A stretch of 64,000 bases of DNA from Gymnopilus junonius (taxonomy: Eukaryota; Basidiomycota; Agaricomycetes; Agaricales; Galerinaceae): the NCBI GenBank assembly GCA_015501075.1, contig JADNYJ010000037.1, positions 124,001-188,000 on the forward strand, in the 5' to 3' direction. Under the pieces are notes generated by a model. It was not told the origin of the DNA. It did no database searches and saw only the letters and a list, made by a program, of their open reading frames with translations. Shown here piece by piece: positions 36,311 to 47,182 of this stretch. Numbering within the stretch: the first letter of the stretch is position 1; every line of letters starts with the position of its first letter. Position numbers and translations under genes: made by a program.

Positions 36311-37621
36311 ATGTCGTCTTTCCCCGAGGAACCTCTTAACCTTCTTCCGTCTGAAGGTGGCGGATATTACCCTGCTTCCATTGGACAGAAACTCAACGGT
36401 GGCAAATTCGAAATTGTACGCAAACTCGGATATGGCCCTCGCTCAACTACATGGCTTGTCGTCCGTACACACGACTTCGTATACTTTGCAGTGAAGATTT
36501 TTACCGTCGCTGCCTCAGACCGCGCCAAGACTGTGGAACTTCCCATCGCCAAAGCAGTGCACAAGGATTTTAGCCAGCCGCTTCCAGCATTTCACGGGAG
36601 TTTCTGGGAGACTAGCAGTGCTGGTTCACATATTTGTTTTCTATTGAACCCTATGGGCACTTCAGTTCACGCACTTCAGCGAGATGCTGAGCACCGGCGG
36701 CTCCCTGTCCATGCGGTACAGAAGATTGTTGCCAATGTTGCGAGTGTACTTAAAGGCTTACATGCTGCTGGAATAATGCATGGAGGTATGTCACCTACAA
36801 TTATTGACTTTCTCGCTTCTATGCCGCCGCTAATCGCCCTTTAGCGATTAAAGCTGATAATATATTCTTCTGGATGCCCTCACAGGCTGAATTCCTAAAA
36901 CCAGTTCTCGACTCAGAACCTGAACCAACGACAGTAAAGGTCAAGAGATACACTACTGTGCGCTCACAGCCTTTAACATCTGATGTGAAATGGAACGATA
37001 AGAAGAAAGACATCGCTGACTGGTCCATGTACCTAAATAATCTTGGACATGGTAAGATCTTTTTCTCATCCCTTAAATTACCCAGTTAAATTTGCCTTTG
37101 CCTTAACAGCTCAGAGAAGGGATTATCGACCTGAGAAGCAGGTTGACTATTTCTCTGCACCAGAGACTCTACTGTATCATGCATCATGCTCACCTCAGAC
37201 TGATATTTGGATGCTGGGATACATGGTGCGTCACTCATAAAAGCAATCATATGCACATCTCTCACGACAACCGAATTTCTAGACATTTAACCTCCTCACA
37301 GGAAAATCGCCCTTCCAATCAAATGACAGGATTTCCAGATGCATCGCTGGGATGCGTTTCACCCTGGAAGACGAGATCCCGAAAGAGTGGTTTGGCGATG
37401 TTAAAATGAAGGATTACAACGACGATGCCCATGGGCTCTTTACGACTATCGAGATGGGCCTTGCCAATGTTCACGCATTCCGAGGAGACGAGCAAGAAGC
37501 AGCAGCAGCCTTTATTAAAGGCTGTCTTCGACTAGATCCCCGGAAAAGATTTACTGCAAAGGAGTGTGCGAACCACAAATGGCTCGCTAATGTTAATGCT
37601 TGTTCTTGTCAGTTTTGCTGA
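36311..37621 (+). CDS. SRPK-like pseudokinase
   Basis: Four exons (36,311-36,785; 36,845-37,051; 37,110-37,225; 37,283-37,621) join in frame to 378 residues. The N-lobe has KFEIVRKLGYGPRSTTWLV and YFAVKIFT (ATP-binding lysine kept). Layout fits SRPK-type kinases: the pre-catalytic helix VLKGLHAAGIMHG, then the split region, then VDYFSAPETLLYH (activation segment/APE) and DIWMLGYMTFNLLTGKSPF. The catalytic loop reads HGAIKADN, where active SRPKs have H[TR]DIKP[ED]N, so the catalytic Asp is Ala. The DFG/DLG position reads NNLGHA, so the metal-binding Asp is Asn. Phosphotransfer is therefore unlikely; a binding or scaffold role is an inference. The left-arm paralogue shares AIKGDN, so the loss predates the duplication. 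Confidence 0.85.
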
Positions 37622-38009
37622 TGGGAGTGGGCGACATGGGATCGGATTATATTATTTCGGATTCACAGGAACTTCTAGCAATAGCTGTTGTACAATATAC
37701 TTAATGATTGATGGTCTTCCGGTCCTTAAAACCTATTCGTATTTTGACTTCAATTGCGTGAGCTTTCAAGGCAAGGGATTGATAGCATTATTTTACTCCT
37801 CGTTTTCACACCACGACGTTTTGGCACCTTCGCTACCAAACTTTAGAGTAGTCAACTCAAGTTTTTTCTTCATCATCACCACCATGTTGTCCTTCAAGTT
37901 AGTACAGGACAGAACTAGATCTATTCTACCAAGAGCTAGCACCCTAAAACCTCAATCATAACCTTGCGTCTTACTGCCCTATACGGCAAAGCCTACAGCT
38001 TAAGGTAAA
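37622..38009. other. intergenic, no gene seen
   Basis: Short ORF extensions only. Confidence 0.4.
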
Positions 38010-38309
38010 AGTATCAAATGAAAGGATATTGTCGAGAAACTACGCCTCTGGAACTCTGAAGCTGCCGGGCCAGTGATATGGAAGAGGCCACTCTCTTTCA
38101 TGGAGATTGTGGATCATTGCCAGCTAACGCAGGTCACAGCAGAGCCGACCATGGACGCAGACCAAAGACGTTTTCTTTCGGAGCGCAGAAAGCAAGGAAT
38201 GATGATAGGCCTTTACGTCGAAGCTCATCCTCCATCAGAAGAACAATTAAATAAAAAAGATTTGGTTACTGGAGCGTGGGTCGATTCCGCAGAAGTAGAC
38301 TGGAGATAG
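38010..38309 (+). pseudogene. F-box family C-terminal fragment
   Basis: DIVEKLRLWNSEAAGPVIW, then KRPLSFMEIVDHCQLTQV and ERRKQGMMIGLYVEAHPPSE, then DLVTGAWVDS match the C-terminal end of the F-box copies in this window (compare VEQLCLLNHEATGP at 23,796). Nothing of the F-box or LRR part is present upstream. Confidence 0.6.
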
Positions 38310-38669
38310 TATAATCTCCTAGAGTACAACCTTGGTACAACCGGATATAATCGATGACTCGGACTACCGTCCTTCGAGAACAGTATGTCACGTTCGTGTA
38401 CCAGAAGTCGAAATTATCAGCGTAAATGCTGCCGCGCCCAAGTCAAGCGAACGAAATGCCAGTAAGTGTGTCGACAGTATGTAACTGAGGGCATCCGAAA
38501 CGACAGTAACCAGTCCAGCTTGTTGCCGGACGGGCCGGACATGATTGGCAGTCACGTGTACCGCCCAAATTCGTTCCCGCCAATTGCTCATGAGCACGAC
38601 AAATTTTCAGTCGACAACAAACTGCTAAATGGAATCTGTCTTCCTCCTGGACCACCACTGGCTGAGATC

Positions 38670-40933
38670 ATGGCCAACGTATACGCTACTCCGAAGGGAG
38701 GAGCCTCCTTAATCCTTTCTTTCAGACTTCAACACAAGACGACTCTCATTATCGGTTCTGGAACTGGCAGCGACAAGAGCCTTTGCAGCTTTGGAAGCAG
38801 ATTCGGAGGTCATTATATTGGCCAAGGGTGGCTATAACTCTGCCTGTGACGAGCTGCGGTACAGAGCGCGATTACACGAACTTCAAATTGTCGATTGGGA
38901 CGGCCTGCCAGGCTCTTCGGACCCTAGCAGTTACACGAACACCTTGGAGGCATTTCTGGACACAACACCGAACGTAGCACTGGCTATCGTTACGATTACC
39001 CTCTACACAGAGCCTAGGACTGACCGCGTCTCGGCAGAGCGTATTTATCGAATTTTCAAAGCACGGAACATCCCTGTGAACACCACGGACGTTGTCGACC
39101 TCTCGGACTTTTCATTCACATCTTCTCATCGATTCGAGCACCCAAAAACTGGAGAGAAGACTCCTCTGCAGATTGGGGTCACAACCAATGGCCATGGATG
39201 CAGGCTTTCTGCCCGTCTGCGACGAGAGATTGTAGCCAAGCTCCCCAGAGAAGTTGGTACCGCTGTCGAGAAAGTTGGTCGTATGAGGGATCTTGCAAAA
39301 GATCCTCCAGGTGCCTTCCCAGGACCTTTGGCTGCTTTAGAAGATGAAGTTCACGAGGAAGAGGAGATTGGGGAAGACAATGCCATCTCAACTCCCAACC
39401 GGCCCGTTCCGTCTAGGACTGGCGTGGAGAGTGCTGTTGAGGCTAGGAGGAGAAGGATCAAATGGGTCGCCCAAGTAAGTGAATACTGGCCGATATCCAA
39501 GCTCGCATCAATGTCGGAAGAAGAAATGAAAGATGTCCTAGCAGAGGACAACGGCTTATCTCTCAATTCCAATGCAAATCATACCAAGACCCTTTCAAAT
39601 GACGACAACAGCAACCTCTCAGCCACTCAATCTCAGTCTTCGTCCAAAGACCCCCAGCCGCAACCATATTCTCAACCATTTCTCCATTTCGGGCACCTTT
39701 CCATCTCACCCTCTGCAAAGTCAACCAAGCCCGGTCGAATCCTTCTAGTAGGCTCAGGACCCGGACACCCCTCTTTGCTAACCATCGCCACACACACCGC
39801 TCTGACGCAACACGCAGATTTAGTGCTGTCAGACAAGCTTGTACCTGCTGCGGTGCTCAACCTAATCCCGAAACACGTTCATGTGAGAATTGCGAGAAAG
39901 TTTCCCGGAAATGCTGAAGGCGCACAAACAGAGATGATGGAAGCTGCTGTCGAGGCTGCGAAGCGCGGGTTGACGGTCGTCCGTGTACGCACTATTTTCC
40001 TCACTTTTCTTCTTTTCTTCATTTATCTGGATACATAACTGACGGTTCCATGCATCTCTCTCTTTCTTCCATGTTTATTTTTATCAATGCACCTATGCAC
40101 ATACAACTTGAAACAACGATCCACCTAAACAGCTCAAGCAAGGTGATCCAGTTGTGTATGGTCGTGCGGGAGAAGAAGTACTCTATTTCCGCTCACATGG
40201 ATTCGAGTCCCTCGTTATCCCCGGTGTCTCCTCCGCACTGGCTGCGCCGACGTTTGCTGGGATCCCAGTAACCCAGCGTGGTGTGGCCGAATCATTCATC
40301 GTCTGTACGGGCGTAGGAAGGAAGGGACAGGAGGTCCAGTTACCTGGGTACGAGAGGTCTAGGACGCTTCTTGTCCTTATGGGTGTAGCGCGCATAAGAC
40401 AGGTTGTCGACGCGTTGCTTTTCGACGACAGCGACGTTGAGGGCGGTGACCACGTGTCAGCTACCTCTCCTCCAGATTTGGGTTCAGATAGGGACCAAGG
40501 CGGAAACACCTTGCCCAAGCCCAGCCAGCAACAGAAACGTCGCGACGGACCTGCCTATCCACCTCACACGCCCATCGCGATCATAGAGCGAGCTTCCATG
40601 CCAGATCAGAGGGTCATCTATTCGACGTTAAAGGATATAGTACGAGCCCTAGAAAGCTCTGGAGAACAGAGACCGCCAGGCATGATGGTCATTGGTTGGG
40701 CCGTCTTGGCTCTCAGTGGCGCTGGGGACATGGGAGTGCTTGATGATCATAATGTCACTGCTAATTCTGGTGCCGAGGCTCGCGTGGGTGATGGGGGAGA
40801 AGGAGGAGATGTGCTTGCACTGGGGAGGCGGGATCGAGAGCGTGTAGAGAGTTGGTTGGGATTAGGAGGTGATGGAAGAGCTGTTGGATGGAAGGTACAT
40901 GAGGGGATTGAATTAGGGTGGGACACCCTGTGA
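38670..40933 (+). CDS. siroheme synthase-type fusion: Met8-like domain plus uroporphyrinogen-III C-methyltransferase
   Basis: Makes siroheme, the cofactor of sulfite and nitrite reductases. The N-terminal part resembles Met8 (precorrin-2 dehydrogenase/ferrochelatase): TLIIGSGTG, then LAATRAFAALEADSEVIILA and ARLRREIVAKLP. The C-terminal part is a SAM-dependent methyltransferase of the SUMT family: RILLVGSGPGHPSLLTIATH, ADLVLSDKLVP, then across an intron (39,985-40,132) LKQGDPVVYGRAGEE, VIPGVSSALAAPTFAGIPVT and RTLLVLMGVARI. An Asp/Gly-rich insert near 40,430-40,560 lengthens the protein. One oddity: the glycine-rich nucleotide loop (GSGTG) and the following LAATRAF lie in different frames, with a one- or two-base discrepancy at about 38,762. 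The longest intact ORF starts at 38,791, after the loop. Confidence 0.85.
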
Positions 40934-41713
40934 GGATGATCGTCCAGAATAATGGCATCATCAGGTACCGGAAGAAGGGTAATACGAGGTACAGCCTATC
41001 ACTCTGTTCAATTCGTTATTTCTTCGACTAACTTCCTTCCAGATTCCAGATATTTTAAATTTTACTGTAACCAGTCTTCCCTTGGGAACCGGTTCTAGTC
41101 AATAAGCTGCGATACGCAGATCGCCACTGTAAATTTCTCAAACTAGGATTGGTCTCGTAAGCCGTGTCATGACCTCAAGATCGTTAACTCAATAACAGCC
41201 ACCTATTCACCGGCTTTCAGCAACTCCGCTAAACTATTTCGTTGTCCTAATGCGCCTGGACATATCTTTTGGGTTGGTTGGAAGCTGTGATCATTTGACG
41301 TCTCATGCATCACGGGAATGACTATCGTCAAGGACGGCATTAATATCGTTTTCTGCCTTTCTGTCTTTCTGCCTGTAGAGGCACGTCATGAGCAACTCAA
41401 ATTAACGTAACGTTTACCGGCTTCCAACTTCACCTTTCGTACGCGACTTTCGTTTCGCCATAGACGACCGTAATGCGCCGTAATCCTTCTTTTCGGAGAG
41501 AGAGAAGACCCAGACGTCCAGTGTATCACAGATACCAGCTATAGGATGGCCGTCAAAGACCGCCTTGACGTTCTAGAGGGAAGAGTTCGTCAAAATACTG
41601 CACCAAATTTCATTTCTGCGAAATTCACAGTGTTAGAGATTCCGACCTGTGCCAGACTCGACAAGTTCGCGCAAGAGAAAATTTGGACTGCCATACACTC
41701 GTACCCGCCAAAT
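40934..41713. other. intergenic, no gene seen
   Basis: The ORF at 41,546-41,869 (plus) partly overlaps the UstYa gene antisense and has no recognisable domain. Confidence 0.45.
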
Positions 41714-42544
41714 TTAGCTACCCATTTCCCTCGACTTCAGCCACTCCCCATGATCTTCCTGATTCTCTTTCACCGCATTATAGACCGCTTCCCAATCCTT
41801 GCATTCATACACACCATGCCAATCAATTGGATTCTTGTGAGACGCGAACTGGAAGGACTCCAGTTCTAAATCGCCATGACACATCACCATTTGGCGGATA
41901 TAGTTGAGACAGTGCCGGGCTAGCTCCGTTTGTTGGGCAGAATTAGCTCCAGGAACGGGACCCGCGTAGTTCTCACTCTCGTCGGCGTCGGCGTCACTGC
42001 TGGGGCTGGGAGTGCTGCTCTCGGTGCTGCTGCGATTCCTGACCATTTCCTCGCGTATAATATCTAGACATTTAAGCTGGTGGATCATCGCGACTGTATA
42101 TGGTTGGCGGTGCGGCCCAAGATGAACGACTCCGTTCCCGGGTGCCTGTGCACCCCACTCTGCAATACCCGCTGGCTCGTCCAGTCGGAAATGCTTTGGA
42201 TTGTCGAATGTCATAAGTACTGATTTACGTTCGATGGGCCATACTTCCGGATAGTCATTCCCAACGTAACCTTTGAAAAATCAATGATTAGTCGAGGAAT
42301 CAAGGTCAGTAGTGTATACTCAGCGAGAGGGTTTTTTGCGTCGGCGGTGCCGAGACCATGACAAAATCGCATATCGCGCTCCAAGACACTCACTATATTC
42401 TCTTGTGAGGGATGCAATTTGCTGCTTAACCCACAGCATCCCAACTAGCTTGACCATGAAGCTTATCGCGACCAAGACCAGGCTCAAGCCCGTTAAAGAG
42501 AGGGATGAAGGCCCGCCCCGCTTCCAGGAGGATGAGATAGACAT
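41714..42544 (-). CDS. UstYa-family (DUF3328) membrane oxidase, divergent motifs (UstYa-1)
   Basis: Two exons (42,544-42,394 and 42,270-41,714; 123-nt intron, gtgagt...aaag) give 235 residues. UstYa proteins are fungal membrane enzymes, probably copper-dependent, that oxidatively crosslink ribosomal peptides such as ustiloxin. A membrane helix lies at residues 20-40 (SLVLVAISFMVKLVGMLWV). The join creates the family signature YVGNDYPEVWPI. The two HxxHC motifs are altered: HQLKC (residues 114-118, second His is Lys) and LARHC (167-171, first His is Leu). The surrounding LDIIREEM and LNYIRQMVMCHGD remain typical. A Ser/Asp-rich insert (about 130-160) separates them. It heads the putative RiPP locus, divergent from the 7TM gene at 43,226. 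Activity may be changed or lost. Confidence 0.85.
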
Positions 42545-43135
42545 CTGTTGATGGAGTATATCTCAAAGCGGGTGTTCGTGCTTTGCTCTTCGTCACAACG
42601 CGAAAGCTTCTTGGAATACGTAAACGAAGAAGGCTGGGCATGAGACAAGTCGTTCGCAGTGGCTGTTCCTTTCCGGGTTTACCGTGGCTCCAATTTTGAA
42701 TAGTGGTTCACAGGCATTCGACATGTCGATCCATCCGCGGCTTGGCTAGAATACCATGAGATCTGTCGAAATCGCTTTATTCATTAATCATCCTACCTGT
42801 ACGGGGCGCGACGCGTCTAAAATCCTCAACAATGGACTATTTTTTGCGCCCTCTGCCTGATGATTATTCTCAGCTACTCATTTCCTGGCGACAGGGCGAC
42901 GGAATATTTTTACTCGCTGACCTCAAAAGCATGGCAATCATATCTAAAAATGTACACTTCTCGTCTTCTCAACCTCTGCTCTTCCTCTCACGAGCATCTG
43001 GCGCGATCAATAATACCATATCAGTCATGCTTGCCAGAAACCCGCGACGTTGACACCATGTGCAGGTCAAGATTACTGAGAACTTGCCGTGCAACCTAAC
43101 CTCCTCGCAAATTCCACGAGCACACTAAAGATACA
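42545..43135. other. shared promoter region of UstYa-1 and 7TM-1
   Basis: About 680 bases lie between the two divergent start codons. Only short ORFs are seen. Confidence 0.45.
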
Positions 43136-43141
43136 TATAAA
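43136..43141 (+). promoter_or_regulatory. TATA box of 7TM-1
   Basis: TATAAA, 85 bases before the ATG at 43,226. Confidence 0.5.
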
Positions 43142-43225
43142 CACTGGCTCTGGAAGCAAGAGTCACAGAAGCTGTGTTCGCCCTCCTCCCCACGAACTCC
43201 CTTCCTCTGAGCTGGATCTGTCACC

Positions 43226-44426
43226 ATGTCTGATGCACTGACCGTGTTCCAGCACTCGTATTATATCGGGAATTACATGAGCGGTATCCTCTATGGTAAG
43301 TGTTCTATATTCAGATCAGAGGGACAACCTGACCTAAAGCCCCTCGCGTGCGCCACAAGGTGTCGAATTGGTCATGTACTTTACGACACTGCAGGGTCTG
43401 GTCCGCAAGGTAGTCATAACTCGCCCAAGGGCAGACGATTCTTTGCGATATACAGTACCATACTGCTCTTGCTGGTTACCATCGACATCTCAGTCAATGC
43501 AGTATGGGGAGAGCAAATGTGGATTACAAATCAGGCCAACGTACCAGAGTTTATCGTCAACGAAACCTCGGTCTGGTATCAAACTTTGGGCTCCACCTCT
43601 GTCGTCGCTTTAATCTTCATGGGAGATGCTCTTTGGTATGTTGCCCTGTGAATCATCGGAATTTTGGCATCCTCTAACCGTCTCGGTCAGTTATACCGTC
43701 TCTTTGTGATCTACGGTTCCAGTTATCTCATCGTAACCCTTCCCGTATTAGCTTATTTGGCTGCATTTGGTAGGTCTGTCATCATTTCTGTGTAACCGAA
43801 GCATCTGAAACCACGTTGTTAGCATTGGCTATCATTCAATTGGTTGTGGCGGGCGAACCGGGCGGCAACTTCTTCCATGGAAAGACTATTAACTTTGGCA
43901 CCCCTTACTACACTATCACCATTGCTTTTAACATCTTTGTTACTCTGGCAATTGTCATCCGCCTCTTGAGACTAGGCAAAGCAGTCTCACGAGCTCTCGG
44001 ACGCGAGAGTGCTCTGATGTACACAAGCGTTGCTTCCATATTGGTGGAGTCGGCCGCCCCGTACAGTATGGTTGGTATCATGTTTTTGATCCCATACGCT
44101 CTTGGGAACGGAACTGCCATCTCGTTCGGACAAGTCTGGGCTAAGATTGCGGTACGTCCTGCTTCTCTTCCGCATCCCGTTTTCGTATCCTCATTCACTT
44201 GTAGTGTCTCTCTCCTCAACTAATTGTTTTGCGGGTGGTAACTGGCAAAGCTTGGGGTCGTGAAATCATCACTCAAGCTCAGAGCAACGTAGAGTTCATG
44301 GTCAAACCTAACGCTCATGCTTCTGGCATCGAGTTACAAAGTCACGCATACAGCCAAGGCGGCACCACTCTGGGCGAGGCCGCCACCGAAAAATGGAATG
44401 GCAGTACCAAGAGTATTTCATCGTAA
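43226..44426 (+). pseudogene. seven-helix membrane protein, frameshifted paralogue (7TM-1)
   Basis: Five exons (43,226-43,295; 43,360-43,635; 43,691-43,769; 43,823-44,151; 44,205-44,426) match 7TM-2 (51,872-53,080) exon for exon; exons 1, 3 and 4 have identical lengths. Hydrophobic helices include ILYG/VELVMYFTTLQGLV, FAIYSTILLLLVTIDISVNA, LIVTLPVLAYLAAF and YYTITIAFNIFVTLAIVIRL. Conserved text: HSYYIGNYM, WGEQMWIT, LVVAGEPGGNFF and ESAAPYSMVGIMFLIPYALG. Exon 2 is two bases short of the expected phase: one base near 43,410 (AAGGTAGT, where the frame needs AAGGGTAGT) and one near 43,633 before the donor site. Both are in short homopolymers, so these may be sequencing errors or true lesions. 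The family is a common Agaricomycete serpentine protein of unknown function. Confidence 0.75.
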
Positions 44427-45413
44427 AGATGTAGCCATTGCAACAGTCCTTCCGATATCAGATGTATCCCTTACAGTAAATACCAACAACTTAGTACTTG
44501 TCTGCCTCTGGAATTTACTCGTGCTTTCGCTCGCAAGCAGTTCGCTAATTTAATTCAAGCGGAGCAGAGTAGAGTAGATTATAGCTGTAAGGATTATGGA
44601 GCTAGATTGTCCTAAATCTCGGATAGAATCTATTCAAGCGCTTTGAGAATAGGGACATAAAGCGCAAAGCTGACTGCTTCCCTTATTCCTTCCGCAGGAC
44701 TGCTCTAATATTTACAGGCAAGTAAACTCCAGCTGGCCTTAATACTTTATTTGTCGCGACGCCGATATCGGAACCCAAGTCGTCTGTAAGATCAAGTGTG
44801 TATACCCTTAAGATCAGCGTCATTTAGAATATTTTGTTCTTGCTGACTTTGGGCTTATTTAGTCTGCATTTGGGTGAACGCAATATAATGTTGCTATAGG
44901 TAACTCAACAACGTCCCATATTTTCAATTCTTATCAATAGCTATTATTTTGTACCAGTTATGGGCAGGAAGCATGACCGTTCGAGATGTGAGAAGTTTCT
45001 GACATCTATAATAAGACTACGTTTCTAAAAACCACTTCATAGAGACATACATTTCAGCGGATGAGAAGTCTTTTTTTATAACTAATGGTCAGTTAAGATA
45101 CCATCTTATACTGCATGATAGGATACATAATAGCCTCAAGGACACCATGCAGAGCTACAACTCGAATCCACGTTTTAATTTAATGAAAGACTAACTGAGC
45201 TGCAGGTAAGTACGCCCCCGAAAACGAAGGCTTTCCCACTGTCGTCAGTAATCAGGAGCAGCCTCTCAGAGGTCCCGGGACTTCTAGTATTCAAAATCAA
45301 AATCCACGTGCGATAGCGTCGTAGCAGGCATGCTAACTATAATCATTTCTTGCAAGATTCCACGATAGAATACCCTTATCTTCCATGTGTGAGAGGATCT
45401 CATGAGGAAAAGA
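44427..45413. other. intergenic, no gene seen
   Basis: AT-rich; no ORF over 60 codons of note. Ends in the promoter of precursor B. Confidence 0.5.
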
Positions 45414-45421
45414 GATAAAAG
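45414..45421 (+). promoter_or_regulatory. TATA-like element of precursor B
   Basis: gataaaag, 38 bases before the ATG at 45,452; similar distance to the TATA of precursor A. Confidence 0.4.
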
Positions 45422-45451
45422 GCCTGCCTTACATGTCGCCAGCTGTTCAAA

Positions 45452-45691
45452 ATGGTTCGATTCTTCATTCTTGCCCCAGTTATATTTCTGGCAGCATCAC
45501 TCATCATAGGGTCTTCTGTAAAGACGAGCGGTGAGATTTGATTCATCCGACGGAAACCCATACATATTATAACTTACTTCCTTTTCTTCCTGGTAGTTGT
45601 AGATAACCTTCTCGATCGCAAAGATGCACAATTCCTTCGTGTCAAACCTGCTGAATCAAATAACGACAGAAACAATCTTTTACGCAAGTAA
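45452..45691 (+). CDS. small secreted RiPP-precursor-like peptide, single core (precursor B)
   Basis: Two exons (45,452-45,530 and 45,597-45,691) separated by a 66-nt intron (gtgaga...tggtag) give 57 residues; too short for ordinary ORF finding. The N-terminus MVRFFILAPVIFLAASLIIG is a clear signal peptide. The body has DRK followed by DAQFLRVKP (residues 36-44), then a polar tail ending NNLLRK. The DAxFLR hexapeptide is the same as the heart of the four repeats in precursor A 1.7 kb downstream, and the gene plan (signal exon, one intron in phase 1, core exon) is the same. A basic RK pair sits just before the core, where a Kex2-type protease could act. Precursor role is inferred from these parallels; a plain secreted peptide remains possible. 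Confidence 0.65.
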
Positions 45692-47138
45692 AGTGGAGAC
45701 CAATGGCCAGTGTAAAGTGTCTGACCAGTAAGTACTATGACTCGTCCCCAAGATTATTCTTCAACTTATCCAAAATTTGCAGACCGGATTCCATAGCTTT
45801 GAATTAAATGATTTGGATGAGGCTAAAGTGTTATTATTTAAGGAGGATAAATTGACGAACGCACATTTATCTCCGGTCAGCGTGTCGGCTGAGTGATATA
45901 ATCTATCGGGTAGAGACACTTTGTCCTGATTTCCCTTATCCATTCGGTATCATATATCCGCATTGGGCAATGTGATGTGTACACAACTTCACGGATTAAC
46001 GCTCACCTAGCGAAGAGATGGATTTAATAAATGCGACGAGTCTCTAAGCAGACAGCATACACAGAAAGAAGTAAAATAGGAAAATGGTGATAGACAGTTC
46101 TTTTGAAGATTTCATGTCGTTGTCTTTTTTGCCTGTGACTATTGCTAACCACGCACGACGCATCATAGACTTTATTTCGGATTCCCTATATACTTAAATT
46201 CAAGAACGTGTATGACGGCACTACATGTCTGTAGATTGAAAGCAGGACCAAGGGGTCAAGTACGATAAAAGGAACAGGCTTCTTTCCAAGCCGAACAAGA
46301 GATCTACTCTGCTGTCATCGACGTAGACACAAGCATTATCGGTTACCTTCATATCGGTTACCTTCATACTTTCGCAGTCACTCATTGTTCATGCCACTCT
46401 CAAGCTTCTGTGCGAATTCATGGAAAAGCTCCGATTACAATTTACAAGCCAGAAGTATTTCTATAAATAGCTATTGACCCGGGTGGACAAAAATAGTATA
46501 ATCGCCACACACTCGTGGCTCGGCTCGGAAGTAGTAACAGAGATGAAAGACGGGTCCGACTTTGCCATGGTAGGGTGTGAAGATGAACAAGGAATCGATA
46601 ATAAATCTCCCGGTCTGGCTCTATTCAAGCTTACTCTATTGTTTACTTCAACCTTGGGAAGGAAATATCTGTACGTCCACATGCGTTTTGTGGAACTCAT
46701 GAGCGCTGATGAGAATGCTTCTTTGATTGCTACCAGTGACTGTTCTTTATCATATGCATTAATTTTCTTCAGGAATGCAGTCATTGATTCAGTCATCACA
46801 TAACTGTTTTGAATGCATAACTCGTGTCACAAAAGGGCGTAGGAGATATCTCCACGGGAAATTGGGGATTACTTGTCTAGCCCCCTCATACTGCGCACCA
46901 ATTCCCTTATTAAGGGAAATAACTTTAGATATATAGATATATAAGATTTATTTGATGAGATGGGGGCTTGAAATACGTAAGAACACTATCTAAATCTCTG
47001 TGGGGATCATTTCGAGGGCAACGTTGAAGCATGCAGGCTTGAAACGTTTGGTAAGCCAATTAGTCCTGAAGTACATTCCGACGTAAGTATAACCGCGGGA
47101 GTATAGCTTTGATCAATTTATATTTACCCGTAAGATGG
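45692..47138. other. intergenic, no supported gene
   Basis: Overlapping ORFs of about 110 codons exist on both strands at 46,461-46,803, but neither has a domain, signal or splice partner. A GT-AG pair at 45,728-45,782 may be an untranslated-region intron of precursor B. Confidence 0.4.
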
Positions 47139-47145
47139 TATAAAT
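47139..47145 (+). promoter_or_regulatory. TATA box of precursor A
   Basis: TATAAAT, 44 bases before the ATG at 47,183, implying a very short leader. Confidence 0.6.
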
Positions 47146-47182
47146 TAAGCTTGAGTTTTGGTCGTTTCATTACATCCCAACC

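Noticed and set aside
46461..46803. ORFs of about 110 codons on both strands
   Set aside because: They are mutually antisense, have no domain, signal peptide or splice partner, and no way to choose between them.
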